From: JAVHYG01 sp040390025
GTDB lineage: Bacteria; Pseudomonadota; Gammaproteobacteria; Diplorickettsiales; Diplorickettsiaceae
DNA length: 64,000 nucleotides
Direction of reading: 5' to 3'
NCBI GenBank assembly: GCA_040390025.1
Contig: JAZJZD010000006.1
Location: 62,001 to 126,000 of the forward strand
Made by a program: the position numbers and the translations under genes. Positions 52,500 to 61,813 of this stretch are shown one piece after another. How positions within the stretch are numbered: position 1 is the stretch's first letter; each line of letters starts with the position of its first letter. The notes beneath the pieces were generated by a model, which saw only the letters and a list, made by a program, of their open reading frames with translations, did not search any database and was not told where the DNA came from.

Positions 52500-55106
52500 T
52501 TAGTTCGATTTTTTATTTTTTTTCTTAGTTTTACTGATTATAACCATTTCGTTTTTTGCATAATCTACTTCTACTGTATCACCTGCAACAAATTTTCCTT
52601 CAAGTAGCTTACGTGCAATTGGAGTCTCTAATTCTTGTTGGATAGCACGTTTTAATGGTCTTGCGCCGTAAACGGGATCGTAACCCACAGCTGCAATATG
52701 ATCGATAGCAGTTTCGCTGACTTCTAACTGAAAATCACGTTCGTGCAAGCGCTGTTCTAAGCGTTTTATTTGAAGAGATGCTATTTTATGAATCTGCTTT
52801 TCAGTAAGCGCATGGAATACAACGACTTCATCTACACGGTTAATAAATTCAGGACGAAAATGTTGTGAAATTATTTCCATGACGGTTGTTTTTAAAGTGG
52901 CATAATCTGCTTTAGATGCTAATTCTTGTATCACTTGTGATCCAAGATTAGATGTCATCACTACCACCGTATTACGAAAATCCACAGTGCGTCCATGTCC
53001 ATCTGTTAAACGACCATCTTCTAACACTTGAAGTAAAATATTAAAAACATCAGCATGTGCTTTCTCAATTTCATCCAATAAAACCACCGAATAAGGTTTA
53101 CGGCGAACTGCCTCTGTCAAATAACCGCCTTCTTCATAACCAACATACCCAGGAGGTGCGCCAATTAAACGTGCAACAGAATGTTTTTCCATAAATTCAG
53201 ACATATCTAGACGCACCATCGCTTCATCTGAGTCAAATAAAAATCCGGCTAAAGCCTTACAAACTTCTGTTTTACCTACACCTGTAGGACCTGAAAAAAT
53301 AAACGAGCCAATTGGTCGATTTGGATCTGATAATCCTGCGCGGGAGCGAAGAATCGCGTTAGAAACAACTTTAATTGCTTCATCTTGCCCAATCACGCGT
53401 TTATGCAATGCTTCTTCCATATGCAATAACTTTTCACGTTCGCCTTCCAACATTTTTGCTACGGGAATACCTGTCCAATTAGAAACGATTTCTGCAATTT
53501 CCTTTTCGGTCACTTTATTGCGCACCAAATGCGTTTCTTTCCTTTCCATTTTATGCACTTCTTGTAGTTGTTTTTCTAATGCAGGAATTTTGCCATATTG
53601 TAACTCTGACATTTTATTAAGATCGCCTAAGCGACGAGCTTTTTCTAATTCAAATTGTGCTTTCTCAAGGTCGCTTTTTATTTTCTGTTCGCCTTGTAAC
53701 GTAGCTTTTTCTGCTTTCCATACTTCATTCAAATCGGCATATTTTTTTTCTAGATCAATAATTTCTTTTTCTAAATTCTGTAATCGCGTTTTAGAAGCAG
53801 CATCGGTTTCTTTTCTAAGTGCTTCGCGCTCAATCTTTAATTGAATTAAACGTCTATGTAAACGATCCAACGCCTCTGGTTTGGAATCGATTTCAATACG
53901 AATACGACTTGCTGCTTCATCGATAAGATCAATTGCTTTATCTGGCAAATTTCTGTCTGAAATATAACGATGTGATAAGGTAGCTGCTGCTAAAATAGCC
54001 GAATCGGTTATTTCCACGCCATGGTGAATTTCATAGCGCTGTTTTAGACCGCGCAATATTGCAATGGTGTCCTCGACATTAGGTTCATCAACTAAAATCT
54101 TTTGGAATCGACGTTCTAAGGCGGCATCTTTTTCAATATAGTTGCGATACTCATTTAAAGTAGTTGCCCCTATACAATGCAGCTGGCCTCTCGCTAAAGC
54201 CGGTTTCAACATATTCCCAGCATCCATCGCACCTTCTGCTTTTCCAGCGCCAACCATCGTATGCAGTTCATCAATAAACAAAATAACTTGTCCTTCTTGT
54301 TTGGCAAGCTCACTCAGTACTGCTTTTAACCGCTCTTCAAACTCACCACGATATTTCGCACCGGCAATTAATGCGCCCATATCAAGTGCTAATAAACGTT
54401 TGTTTTTTAAACCTTCAGGTACTTCATGGTTAATAATACGTTGCGCTAATCCTTCCACTACGGCTGTCTTACCTACGCCCGGCTCACCAATAAGCACGGG
54501 GTTATTTTTAGTGCGTCTTTGTAAAACTTGTATTGTTCGGCGAATGACGTCATCACGCCCTATCACTGGATCGAGTTTACCTTGTGCTGCCTGGGCTGTT
54601 AAATCGATGCTATATTTTTCTAGTGCACCACGCCGGCCTTCGGCTTCTGGATCACTTACGCTTTCCCCACCCCGAATATCTTTAATTGCTTCTTCAATAG
54701 CTACCTTTGTTGCGCCCGCTTTCCGCAATAAATCGCCAAGTACACTTTTGTCATCTACGACAGCTAATACAAATAACTCGCTAGATAGGTATTCATCTTT
54801 GCGTTGTTGGGCTAGTTTATCTGTCACATTGAATAAACGCGTTAGATCGTTTGAAGGATAGATTTCACCTGGCTTTGCCGCCTGAACGGTGGGTAAACGA
54901 TCAATAGCATCATCTAAACTTTTAGTTAATTGGCTTAAATTAACATTCGCTTTAGTGAGTAACGGCCTTACCGTTCCATTTTCTTGGGATACAAGTGCCT
55001 TCATTAAATGAATCGGCTCTATAAAAGCATTATCGCGACCCACAGCGAGTGATTGTGATTCTGCTAAAGCCGCCTGAAACTGACTCGTTAATTTATTAAG
55101 ACTCAT
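52500..55106 (-). CDS. clpB: ClpB disaggregase
   Basis: An 868-aa AAA+ chaperone that reactivates aggregated proteins with DnaK. N-terminal Clp repeats (LTSQFQAALAESQSLAVGRDN), first ATPase GEPGVGKTAVVEGLAQRI with GAKYRGEFEERLKAVL, a coiled-coil M domain from about residue 410 to 530 (LEKEIIDLEKKYADLNEVWKAEKATLQGEQ), and second ATPase GPTGVGKTEVCKALA. Slightly longer than E. coli (857) with a Lys-rich tail (SKTKKKNKKSN). ATG 55106 after AGAGGATATT. Heat-shock regulation is expected, but no promoter was resolved. Confidence 0.96.
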   Translation of the reverse strand: MSLNKLTSQFQAALAESQSLAVGRDNAFIEPIHLMKALVSQENGTVRPLLTKANVNLSQLTKSLDDAIDRLPTVQAAKPGEIYPSNDLTRLFNVTDKLAQQRKDEYLSSELFVLAVVDDKSVLGDLLRKAGATKVAIEEAIKDIRGGESVSDPEAEGRRGALEKYSIDLTAQAAQGKLDPVIGRDDVIRRTIQVLQRRTKNNPVLIGEPGVGKTAVVEGLAQRIINHEVPEGLKNKRLLALDMGALIAGAKYRGEFEERLKAVLSELAKQEGQVILFIDELHTMVGAGKAEGAMDAGNMLKPALARGQLHCIGATTLNEYRNYIEKDAALERRFQKILVDEPNVEDTIAILRGLKQRYEIHHGVEITDSAILAAATLSHRYISDRNLPDKAIDLIDEAASRIRIEIDSKPEALDRLHRRLIQLKIEREALRKETDAASKTRLQNLEKEIIDLEKKYADLNEVWKAEKATLQGEQKIKSDLEKAQFELEKARRLGDLNKMSELQYGKIPALEKQLQEVHKMERKETHLVRNKVTEKEIAEIVSNWTGIPVAKMLEGEREKLLHMEEALHKRVIGQDEAIKVVSNAILRSRAGLSDPNRPIGSFIFSGPTGVGKTEVCKALAGFLFDSDEAMVRLDMSEFMEKHSVARLIGAPPGYVGYEEGGYLTEAVRRKPYSVVLLDEIEKAHADVFNILLQVLEDGRLTDGHGRTVDFRNTVVVMTSNLGSQVIQELASKADYATLKTTVMEIISQHFRPEFINRVDEVVVFHALTEKQIHKIASLQIKRLEQRLHERDFQLEVSETAIDHIAAVGYDPVYGARPLKRAIQQELETPIARKLLEGKFVAGDTVEVDYAKNEMVIISKTKKKNKKSN

Positions 55107-55664
55107 AATATCCTCTTACTATAATCGTGCTATTAATTTGTTATACTCAGATATAATAGTTTAGTTCAATTATCAAAAATCAAGCATTTTTATAAATTTT
55201 TACGATAATTAGAGTTATTACTAAACGTTTAGAATTTAATAAGCTGGTAATTATTTAACCAAATTACGTGCTACTAAAATCAATCGGTTTACATTTTCTT
55301 TGTAATTGCCAAGTTACACAGCGCACACCGCCACCCATTTTTTACAAACCGCTTAAGTTGGAATACGCATAGTTGCCTTATAGAGGTATCGGCTTTTACA
55401 ACTGCAAAAAATTTACCGTCATTTTTCATACCAACATCTGGCATGTAAATTTTGCGAGAATTTATACTGCATTGTATTAACGTTAAAACTATAAGTGAAA
55501 GAAAAAGTAGCTTAATTAGATAAAAATAAACTTAATTAAAATATTACTCGCAACAAATAAAGAGGTAAACTAGACTATTATTGTTTTACAATAGACTAAA
55601 GCTATTTACAATTGAATTTATAAGTTTGTAAATTTAATCACTAATCTTTCGCGATGGGAATCAT
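55107..55664. other. 558-bp region between clpB and sppA
   Basis: It contains the clpB promoter region (right after 55106), a fragment resembling the C-terminus of a pentein hydrolase (55264-55338), and AT-rich DNA leading to sppA (ribosome site GGGAATCAT before ATG 55665). Nothing else recognisable. Confidence 0.5.
55264..55338 (-). pseudogene. Remnant resembling the C-terminus of a pentein (amidinotransferase/ADI-type) enzyme
   Basis: The minus-strand frame ATG 55338 to TAA 55264 encodes MGGGVRCVTWQLQRKCKPID and a few more residues. The GGGxRC motif near a C-terminus is how agmatine-deiminase, arginine-deiminase and dimethylargininase-type penteins present their catalytic Cys. No intact reading frame continues upstream (a stop precedes the ATG). 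Interpreted as the last 24 codons of a decayed gene. The call rests on one motif. Confidence 0.4.
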
Positions 55665-56624
55665 ATGGCAGAAGAACTATCACACAACTCTCAATGGGAA
55701 CGTGAAACGTTAGAAACGTTATTTCTCAATACACTTAAAGAACAGCGTGCTAAACGCCGTTGGAGTATTTTTTTTAAACTCTTATTTTTTGTTCTATTAA
55801 TTGGTTTTTTAATAATTTTATGGCCAAACTCTGCTAATTTACCGAATTCTAACAAAACCAAAGCGCATATTGGCCTTATCGACATTCGTGGAATTATCGA
55901 CGGCAGCGCCCCTGCTAATGCAGATAACATCATAGAAGGTCTGCAAAATGCTTTTGATGATAAAACTACCCAAGCGGTTATCTTGCGAATTAATAGCCCA
56001 GGCGGAAGCCCCGTCCAAGCCTCTCAAATATATCGAGAAATTCGTTATTTGCAAACCAAACATCCAAGCATTAAAACCTATGCTATATGTGATGATTTGT
56101 GTGCATCTGCAGCCTACTACATCGCTTCCGCAAGCGATGCTATCTATGCTAATCCAGCGAGTCTAGTAGGCTCAATAGGCGTTTTAATGGATGGTTTCGG
56201 ATTTGTCGAGACAATGAAAAAATTAGGCATTGAGCGCCGCTTAATAACTGCAGGGGCCCATAAAGGTTTTTTAGATCCTTTTTCCCCAGAAAAACCAGAT
56301 GAAAAACAAATTGCGGAAAACTTAATAGAAGGTGTTCATCAACAATTTATTAATGCCGTTAAAGAAGGTCGCGGCAGTCGCTTAAAAGAAAATTCAGAGC
56401 TTTTCTCTGGCTTAGCATGGTCCGGTCAAGAAGCCTTGCCTTTAGGGCTTATTGATGGATTTGGCGACTTGGCTTCGCTTTCCCGCGATCTAATTAAGAA
56501 TAAAAACATCGTAGATTACACAGTAAAACCCGGCTTATTACAACAGCTCTCGGATCGCATCGGCGCTTCATTTGCTGAAAAAATTAGTACGGAATTAGGT
56601 ATAACGCCGCATGGATTCCAATAA
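55665..56624 (+). CDS. sppA: Signal peptide peptidase SppA (S49 family, short form)
   Basis: A 319-aa membrane-anchored serine peptidase. Cytoplasmic N-terminus, one helix at about residues 35-56 (FFKLLFFVLLIGFLIILWP), then a ClpP-like domain: IGLIDIRGIIDGSA, LRINSPGGSPVQASQI, YAICDDLCASAAYYIASASDAIYANPASLVGSIGVLMDG, with catalytic Ser in the ASAAYY segment and Lys in ITAGAHKGFLDPF. The length matches half-size SppA36-type enzymes rather than the 618-aa E. coli SppA. Its end overlaps the pilE start by 14 bp. Confidence 0.93.
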   Translation: MAEELSHNSQWERETLETLFLNTLKEQRAKRRWSIFFKLLFFVLLIGFLIILWPNSANLPNSNKTKAHIGLIDIRGIIDGSAPANADNIIEGLQNAFDDKTTQAVILRINSPGGSPVQASQIYREIRYLQTKHPSIKTYAICDDLCASAAYYIASASDAIYANPASLVGSIGVLMDGFGFVETMKKLGIERRLITAGAHKGFLDPFSPEKPDEKQIAENLIEGVHQQFINAVKEGRGSRLKENSELFSGLAWSGQEALPLGLIDGFGDLASLSRDLIKNKNIVDYTVKPGLLQQLSDRIGASFAEKISTELGITPHGFQ

Positions 56625-57033
56625 AATAACTATTTACTTAACGCCTTTTAAAAAAAATGAATATGGATTTAGTTTATTTGAATTACTCATTGTATTAACT
56701 ATTATGGGTATTTTAGCGACGATAGCTTATCCGATTTACACACAGGCGTTGATCAAAACCCGCCGTACCGAAGCTAAAGTCGCATTAATAAATCTTGCGA
56801 ATCGCATGGAAATTTATTATTTAGAAAATAATAATAGCTATGCCAATGCAAATTTAGCCAGTCTGGGTATAAATCCTAAAACAGCTAAAGGCTTTTACAA
56901 ATTATCGATAACTAGCACAAATAACTCCTATCAACTTTCTGCGACTGCCACCTTCAAGGATCCAAATTGTTATCGTTTAAGACTTAATGAACTGGGGGAG
57001 AGAAGTTCTAATCCAAGTGGAGATGCTTGGTAA
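56611..57033 (+). CDS. pilE: Type IV pilin-like protein (PilE)
   Basis: A 140-aa protein with a prepilin peptidase site, YG/FSLFELLIVLTIMGILATIAYPIYTQALIKTRRTEAKVALINLANRMEIYYLENNNSY, the class III/IVa N-methylation motif with Glu5, and a hydrophobic N-terminal helix. The C-terminal region (SITSTNNSYQLSATATFKDPNCYRLRLNELGERSSNPSGDAW) has one Cys only, unlike pilins with a disulfide loop. The family includes minor pilins. It overlaps sppA by 14 bp. Its last 64 bp are overlapped on the opposite strand by the gene ending at 56970. No other pil genes are in the window. Confidence 0.88.
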   Translation: MDSNKITIYLTPFKKNEYGFSLFELLIVLTIMGILATIAYPIYTQALIKTRRTEAKVALINLANRMEIYYLENNNSYANANLASLGINPKTAKGFYKLSITSTNNSYQLSATATFKDPNCYRLRLNELGERSSNPSGDAW

Positions 57034-57680
57034 TGTATTGTCTTGAAAAATGCAGAAAAAAATACTTCTTTTTTGGGACGCAAGTGAACTAATAATTTAT
57101 ACATTTTATATTCGGGCGAGTCAGTTCTTTCTGATCCATTTTTTTGCGTTGGCTTTATTTTATTTATAGCTCTTATGATTTCCTTACCTGTGCCATTAGC
57201 TAGTGCTTTTTTGAAGTCAAGAACCTTTTCCATTAAAAGCTGAACCGACTCATACAGACCCTGCTCGTTTAAAGCCCTATGCTTTACTGCTTTCTCGGCC
57301 ACTTCATTATAATTTTCATTTGTTGTGCCATAAAGAGAATAGATCTGCGTAACAAGATAACCTTTTGCCAATAAATCTAATATTTTGCTTTCTAATATAT
57401 TCTTAGATCTTCGCATCAACTCATCAGGTATAGGTTTTTTACTAACATCAAAACCCTCGAAAGTAAATTTTATTTTTTCTTTAAGTTCTAAGACCTTTTC
57501 AAGCACTTCAGATGTTAAAGCGGCTCTTTTTTCTTCCGTACAAGTATCAATAGTTTTTTGTTTGTTTTTTAAATCAGAAAATTTAACTTCTCCGAGAAGT
57601 TCCGTTAGGATATTAGAAACAAAGTGATCTACTGTAAAATCCACTTGATCAGGATTAAAATTAAATATCTCTTTTTTCAA
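56970..57680 (-). CDS. Hypothetical protein, truncated paralogue of the gene at 58649
   Basis: A 236-aa frame starting at TTG 57680. A stop lies four codons upstream and no ATG occurs nearby. It aligns with the middle and end of the protein at 58649-59509: FNFNPDQVDFTVDHFVSNIL, KFTFEGFDVSKKPIPDEL, GYLVTQIYSLYGTTNENY and MYKLLVHLRPKKEVFF correspond to FNFNPEKEEVSVFVAKVL, KITIEGFDIDVKPIPFEL, GYLNNQVLAQFGLSNAEF and MHELLCHLREKKFIR. It lacks about 75-80 N-terminal residues of that protein and ends with a tail (HYQASPLGLELLSPSSL) encoded antisense to pilE, so it is probably a decaying duplicate. No known domain. Confidence 0.55.
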   Translation of the reverse strand: MKKEIFNFNPDQVDFTVDHFVSNILTELLGEVKFSDLKNKQKTIDTCTEEKRAALTSEVLEKVLELKEKIKFTFEGFDVSKKPIPDELMRRSKNILESKILDLLAKGYLVTQIYSLYGTTNENYNEVAEKAVKHRALNEQGLYESVQLLMEKVLDFKKALANGTGKEIIRAINKIKPTQKNGSERTDSPEYKMYKLLVHLRPKKEVFFSAFFKTIHYQASPLGLELLSPSSLSLKR

Positions 57681-57888
57681 CGTTTTCTTTTAGTATTATA
57701 CTAGAGTAGCTTATTTTATCACTTTTAAATTAAGAGTAACTTAAGAAATACCTTATAGTTTCTGTAATTTTTTCTGGCCAACTAAAACTGCCACGTACAA
57801 AATTTTATAACGCGCCCCCATAGACAAAAAAAAATTTTCTTCTGCTATAATAACTTTGCTAAGGCTACCGTTATAGGGATATATTTTT

Positions 57889-58581
57889 ATGCTTAAAAAA
57901 TTACTAGCAGAGGGTTTAGGAACTTTTTGGTTAGTATTGGGTGGCTGTGGTAGCGCTGTATTAGCCGCTAAATTCCATCTAGCAGGAATTGGCTTCTTAG
58001 GAGTTGCTTTTGCCTTCGGCCTAAGCCTACTAACAATGGCCTGCATCTTCTCTCCAATTTCTGGTTGCCACTTAAATCCAGCTGTATCTATTGGCCTTTG
58101 GGCTGCAGGCCAATTTAACCTCAGAGATATACCTGCTTATATCATTGCACAAGTAGCAGGTGCTTTAATCGCCGCAGCAGTGTTATACCTCATTGCTAGT
58201 GGTCAGCAAGGGTTTGCCTTACAGAATGGTTTTGCAAGTAATGGCTATGGAATCCATTCTCCTGGTCAGTATAATTTATTCGCTTGTTTTATTTGTGAAG
58301 TCGTCATGACGGGCATGTTTTTAATCGTCATTGCTGGTACAACTAATCCACGTTTACCCAGTCATTTTGCACCCTTAGCCATCGGGCTTGCCTTAACTTT
58401 AATTCACTTAATTAGTATTCCTGTTACTAATACTTCTGTTAATCCTGCTCGTAGTACAGGTCCAGCCCTGTTTGTAGGCGGCTGGGCAATACAACAACTC
58501 TGGTTGTTTTGGCTAGCGCCCATCCTAGGAGGATTACTAGGTGGAGGTCTATTTAAATATTTATGGGGCAATAAAAACTAA
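57889..58581 (+). CDS. aqpZ: Aquaporin Z
   Basis: A 230-aa water channel with six membrane helices and two NPA boxes, CHLNPAVSIG and TSVNPARSTGP. The residues at the selectivity filter (Phe in the VAFAFGLSLL region, His in IHLISIPV, Arg after the second NPA) fit the water-specific AqpZ rather than GlpF. ATG 57889 after TAGGGATATA. It stands between two paralogous genes on the other strand (56970 and 58649), which suggests insertion or duplication around it. Confidence 0.93.
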   Translation: MLKKLLAEGLGTFWLVLGGCGSAVLAAKFHLAGIGFLGVAFAFGLSLLTMACIFSPISGCHLNPAVSIGLWAAGQFNLRDIPAYIIAQVAGALIAAAVLYLIASGQQGFALQNGFASNGYGIHSPGQYNLFACFICEVVMTGMFLIVIAGTTNPRLPSHFAPLAIGLALTLIHLISIPVTNTSVNPARSTGPALFVGGWAIQQLWLFWLAPILGGLLGGGLFKYLWGNKN

Positions 58582-58648
58582 AAAAAAATTTTAAGTTATC
58601 TAAAACATCTATTAAAAATATTTTTTGACGATTGTTTGTTTATTCGCT

Positions 58649-59509
58649 TCAAAGAAAAGACTTAAATTTTCTAATAAATTTTTTTTCTCGTAAATGGCAC
58701 AGTAATTCATGCATTTTTTTTCCTTCTTCACCCATTTTCGAAATTTCTTTTAATATTTTTTTCCTATTAGGTATAGCTTTTGTAGATAGGCACCCCTCAA
58801 CAAATTCATGAGACTTTCCTACTAGGTCTAGTATATTTCCATATATAAGGTTGCCTTTATATCCCCTAGCTGCGTAACCTTTTTTACTAAGGACGTCAAA
58901 CTCAGCATTTGAAAGCCCAAATTGGGCAAGTACTTGATTATTTAAATAACCTGTTCTTAATAAACTCAAAACATGATCCTCCGATCGATATTTAGCAGGC
59001 AAACATAGTTCAAAAGGAATAGGTTTTACGTCTATATCAAACCCTTCAATAGTAATCTTTAGCTTTTCTTTAACTAGACTTTTATTCTCAAGCGTATATT
59101 TTAAATTCCCAATTTCTTCTTTAAGCTCAGTCTTTCTAACTCCAAACGTTTTTTTTTCTTTTTTTCGTAAATTTACAATTGAGTTTTCCAAATCTTTAAG
59201 CTCATTCCATTCAATCGGAGAAAATAATTGAGCTAACACCTTAGCAACAAAAACAGAAACCTCTTCTTTTTCAGGATTAAAATTAAATAGCCTGGGTTCT
59301 TTCGAAGATCTATTCCCTAAGTAGTTCACATTCTCCTCCGCATCAAACGGCCGATATGAAATTAATTCGTATGGATCATTAAAAAAACTTTCATTATCTA
59401 AAAAATCTCCCCCCTTATACTCATTAAACGCAGTTTGAGGCTTATACTTATGCTTATACTTATTAAAAACTCTATTTAAGGCATTTTTTAACTGTTTAAA
59501 ATCGGACAT
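58649..59509 (-). CDS. Hypothetical protein, 286 aa, full-length paralogue
   Basis: Start assigned to ATG 59509 (MSDFKQLKNALNRVFNKYKHKYKPQTAFNEY). A TTG at 59572 would add a hydrophobic stretch. An N-terminal section of about 80 residues precedes the segment shared with the protein at 56970: IEGFDIDVKPIPFEL, AKYRSEDHVLSLLRTGYLNNQVLAQFGLSNAEFDVLSKKGYAARG, and a C-terminal KMHELLCHLREKKFIRKFKSFL. The GYL..Q....G repeats look like short helical motifs. Charged, helical, with no signal peptide and no recognised domain. Low-GC and taxon-restricted in appearance. Possibly a secreted effector family (inference). Confidence 0.65.
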   Translation of the reverse strand: MSDFKQLKNALNRVFNKYKHKYKPQTAFNEYKGGDFLDNESFFNDPYELISYRPFDAEENVNYLGNRSSKEPRLFNFNPEKEEVSVFVAKVLAQLFSPIEWNELKDLENSIVNLRKKEKKTFGVRKTELKEEIGNLKYTLENKSLVKEKLKITIEGFDIDVKPIPFELCLPAKYRSEDHVLSLLRTGYLNNQVLAQFGLSNAEFDVLSKKGYAARGYKGNLIYGNILDLVGKSHEFVEGCLSTKAIPNRKKILKEISKMGEEGKKMHELLCHLREKKFIRKFKSFL

Positions 59510-59656
59510 CGTAAATTTTGTATTAAAAATAAGTATTAGTATAAATAAATATACTAATAAAAATTTAATCAAATCTAGTCTTTAATAAATAGATGTAGTC
59601 GAAAAATTTCTTGGGGCTTCATTAAGCTTCGAGTAGAGAATGTTACAAACAACAAT

Positions 59657-60625
59657 TCACTCTATTAGACTTTTCGTTTCAAACTGTATTCGTAACTCAC
59701 GAGGTAAGGCAAATGAAACGTTTTCCTCTTCGCCAAATAATTCGGATACGGAACAACCTTGCCAATTAGGAAAAGTTTTCAACTTTTTGATAACCGCTTG
59801 CACTAAAATCTCGGGTGCAGATGCACCCGCTGTGATACCTACAGAAGTTTTATTCATTAACCATTCGGGTTGAATATCCTCTGCAGTATCAATCAGATAC
59901 GCTGACCTTCCTAAACGTTCTGCTAGTTCTTTAAGACGATTGGAATTCGAACTATTGACCGACCCAACTACCAATATTAGATCGCATTCTCCCGCTAACA
60001 ATTTAACAGCTTGTTGGCGATTTTGAGTTGCGTAACAAATATCTTCTTTTTTGGGAGAAGAAATAGCTGGGAAGCGTTGTTTAAGTACATTAATAACTGT
60101 TTGTGTGTCATCAACGGATAAAGTGGTTTGCGTAACATAGGCCAATGTCTTCGGATTTTTTACTGACAAGCTATTAACGTCTTTACAATTTTCTACTAAA
60201 TAAATCCCGCCTTCTGGATTATCGTAATGACCCAACGTACCTTCAACTTCAGGATGGCCTGCATGCCCGATTAAAATACATTCCTGCGCTAAGCGACTAT
60301 AACGGGCAACCTCCATATGGACCTTGGTCACCAAAGGACATGTCGCATCAAACAGCCGCAAACTGCGTTCTTGCGCTTGCTTTCTTACCGCCTGAGAAAC
60401 TCCATGCGCACTAAAAATAGCTGTTGCCCCAAAAGGAATTTCTGCTATTTCTTCAACAAAAATGACGCCTTGCTGTTCTAGCTCTGAAACTACAATTGTA
60501 TTGTGAACTACCTCATGACGCACATAAATAGGCTTGCCAAATAAGCTTAAAGCTCGCTTAACAATTTCTATTGCTCGATCAACACCCGCACAAAACCCCC
60601 GTGGATTAGCTAAAATAATTTGCAT
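59657..60625 (-). CDS. ispH: 4-hydroxy-3-methylbut-2-enyl diphosphate reductase
   Basis: A 322-aa [4Fe-4S] enzyme of the MEP pathway, producing IPP and DMAPP. Cluster cysteines: C12 in NPRGFCAGVDRAIEI, one in RLFDATCPLVTKVH, and one in VVGSVNSSNSNRL's neighbourhood, EDICYATQNRQQAVKLL. Active segments IVHNTIVV-like EVVHNTIVVSELEQQGV and THGVS-like SAHGVSQAVRKQA are intact. TSVGITAGASAPEILVQAVI is the C-terminal signature. Start ATG 60625. Pairs metabolically with ispA at 5912. Confidence 0.95.
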   Translation of the reverse strand: MQIILANPRGFCAGVDRAIEIVKRALSLFGKPIYVRHEVVHNTIVVSELEQQGVIFVEEIAEIPFGATAIFSAHGVSQAVRKQAQERSLRLFDATCPLVTKVHMEVARYSRLAQECILIGHAGHPEVEGTLGHYDNPEGGIYLVENCKDVNSLSVKNPKTLAYVTQTTLSVDDTQTVINVLKQRFPAISSPKKEDICYATQNRQQAVKLLAGECDLILVVGSVNSSNSNRLKELAERLGRSAYLIDTAEDIQPEWLMNKTSVGITAGASAPEILVQAVIKKLKTFPNWQGCSVSELFGEEENVSFALPRELRIQFETKSLIE

Positions 60626-60753
60626 AGAGGACCTTTGGATTAAAGGTCTAGTCTATTAAAGTGAAAAAAAATAGCAAGCGCTTTTATATAAAAGTTACTT
60701 TACTTTTCTCTTTTTTGAGCAAATCTAGGTTTAAAAAGCCGAAAACCCCTTCG

Positions 60754-61506
60754 TTAAACCCTAGTAGTTAACAACGTTTTAATAGAGAGGTGCTGTGGCA
60801 AAATTGCCTGTCTGCGGTTCCATACAACCAGAGGCTTCTGTCCAGGCATTGTATTTAATATCTTATAAAAACTTGATTTACTAAGGTTATTAGGCTTATT
60901 TTTTAGCTGTGTCGCCCACCGATTATCTAGCAACTCAGAAGAAATTGGCACAATAGTTTTACCTTTTTCAAATAAATTACGCTGGTTTTTAATCAAACCT
61001 CTGGCTTCTTGAGCAGAAGTACAACGGTCTAAGGCTTGCCTTAGTACCTTAGCTCTTTCAGTATGCCTTGCCATAAAACGGCTAAAAATGCCTCTATTAA
61101 GATAGTTTTTACTAATATGCTCTTTACATTCATTAATAAATTTATCAAATTTTTCTTGTGTCTGACCTGATTTTCTAGAGTGTAAAGAGTTTACAGCGTT
61201 TTTAGCTACAATAACCAAAGTAATTTTTTTTGCAATAACATAATGATGCCCAGCATAAGCTTCCAGTAGCGCCGTACGATCCTTTTTATTCTTTATAAAA
61301 GCATTCGCTTGGTGTCTTAATAAATAACAAACCAACGTACTATGTCCCCACTTAGCCGCATGATGCAAAAGTGTATCGCCTTCTTCATCCTGCTCATCAA
61401 TATTCATACCTTTATTCAACAAATAGTCAATTAAATTGATATGTCCAAATTCAGCGGCTTGGAACAACGCAACTTTTCTTGAATCAATGTCTGTGACCCC
61501 ATCCAT
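60754..61506 (-). CDS. Ankyrin-repeat protein, effector-like
   Basis: Start set at ATG 61506 (MDGVTDIDSRKVALFQ) because AAGGAG lies seven bases upstream. A GTG at 61542 is the alternative. Residues 10-100 form two to three ankyrin repeats (RKVALFQAAEFGHINLIDYLLNKGMNIDEQDEEGDTLLHHAAKWGHSTLVCYLLRHQANAFIKNKKDRTALLEAY). The remaining 150 residues are basic and helical (EKFDKFINECKEHISKNYL, RHTERAKVLRQALDRCTSAQEARGLIKNQRNLFEKG) with no known fold. Ankyrin proteins of this kind are frequent Dot/Icm effectors in Coxiellaceae, but secretion is not shown. A 140-bp inverted-repeat element lies just upstream. Confidence 0.8.
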   Translation of the reverse strand: MDGVTDIDSRKVALFQAAEFGHINLIDYLLNKGMNIDEQDEEGDTLLHHAAKWGHSTLVCYLLRHQANAFIKNKKDRTALLEAYAGHHYVIAKKITLVIVAKNAVNSLHSRKSGQTQEKFDKFINECKEHISKNYLNRGIFSRFMARHTERAKVLRQALDRCTSAQEARGLIKNQRNLFEKGKTIVPISSELLDNRWATQLKNKPNNLSKSSFYKILNTMPGQKPLVVWNRRQAILPQHLSIKTLLTTRV

Positions 61507-61542
61507 TTCAAACTCCTTTTCTAAGTTTCCTATATAACTCAC

Positions 61543-61682
61543 CTTACCTTACGCAGAAATGGAGTCAGAAACCACTAGGTCTGCCGCTGCCGGCACTTAC
61601 CTTTAATTTTTTCAAATTAAAAATAAGCTTGGCCTACGCGCCACCCGGCGATAAAGCTCAGCGCATGCCTGCGTAAGGTAAG
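61543..61682. mobile_element. 140-bp element with perfect 14-bp terminal inverted repeats (MITE-like)
   Basis: CTTACCTTACGCAG (61543-61556) and CTGCGTAAGGTAAG (61669-61682) are exact inverted ends. The interior is noticeably more GC-rich than its surroundings (GGTCTGCCGCTGCCGGC, CTACGCGCCACCCGGCG) and has no reading frame of note. No clear target duplication: flanking bases differ. Small non-autonomous transposon or palindromic repeat. It sits between the receiver-protein gene and the ankyrin gene, so it may change their spacing or transcription. 61683-61813 shows nothing but AT-rich DNA. Confidence 0.7.
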
Positions 61683-61813
61683 TCTATAATTTTTACACAT
61701 AGCCTATCCAGCAATTATATATTTTTTTAAAAAAATCTTATAATTTATGTAACATAGTACTACAAGATAAAATATTCCACTTTAAAACTATAGCTTGCCT
61801 GTAAACTAAACAT

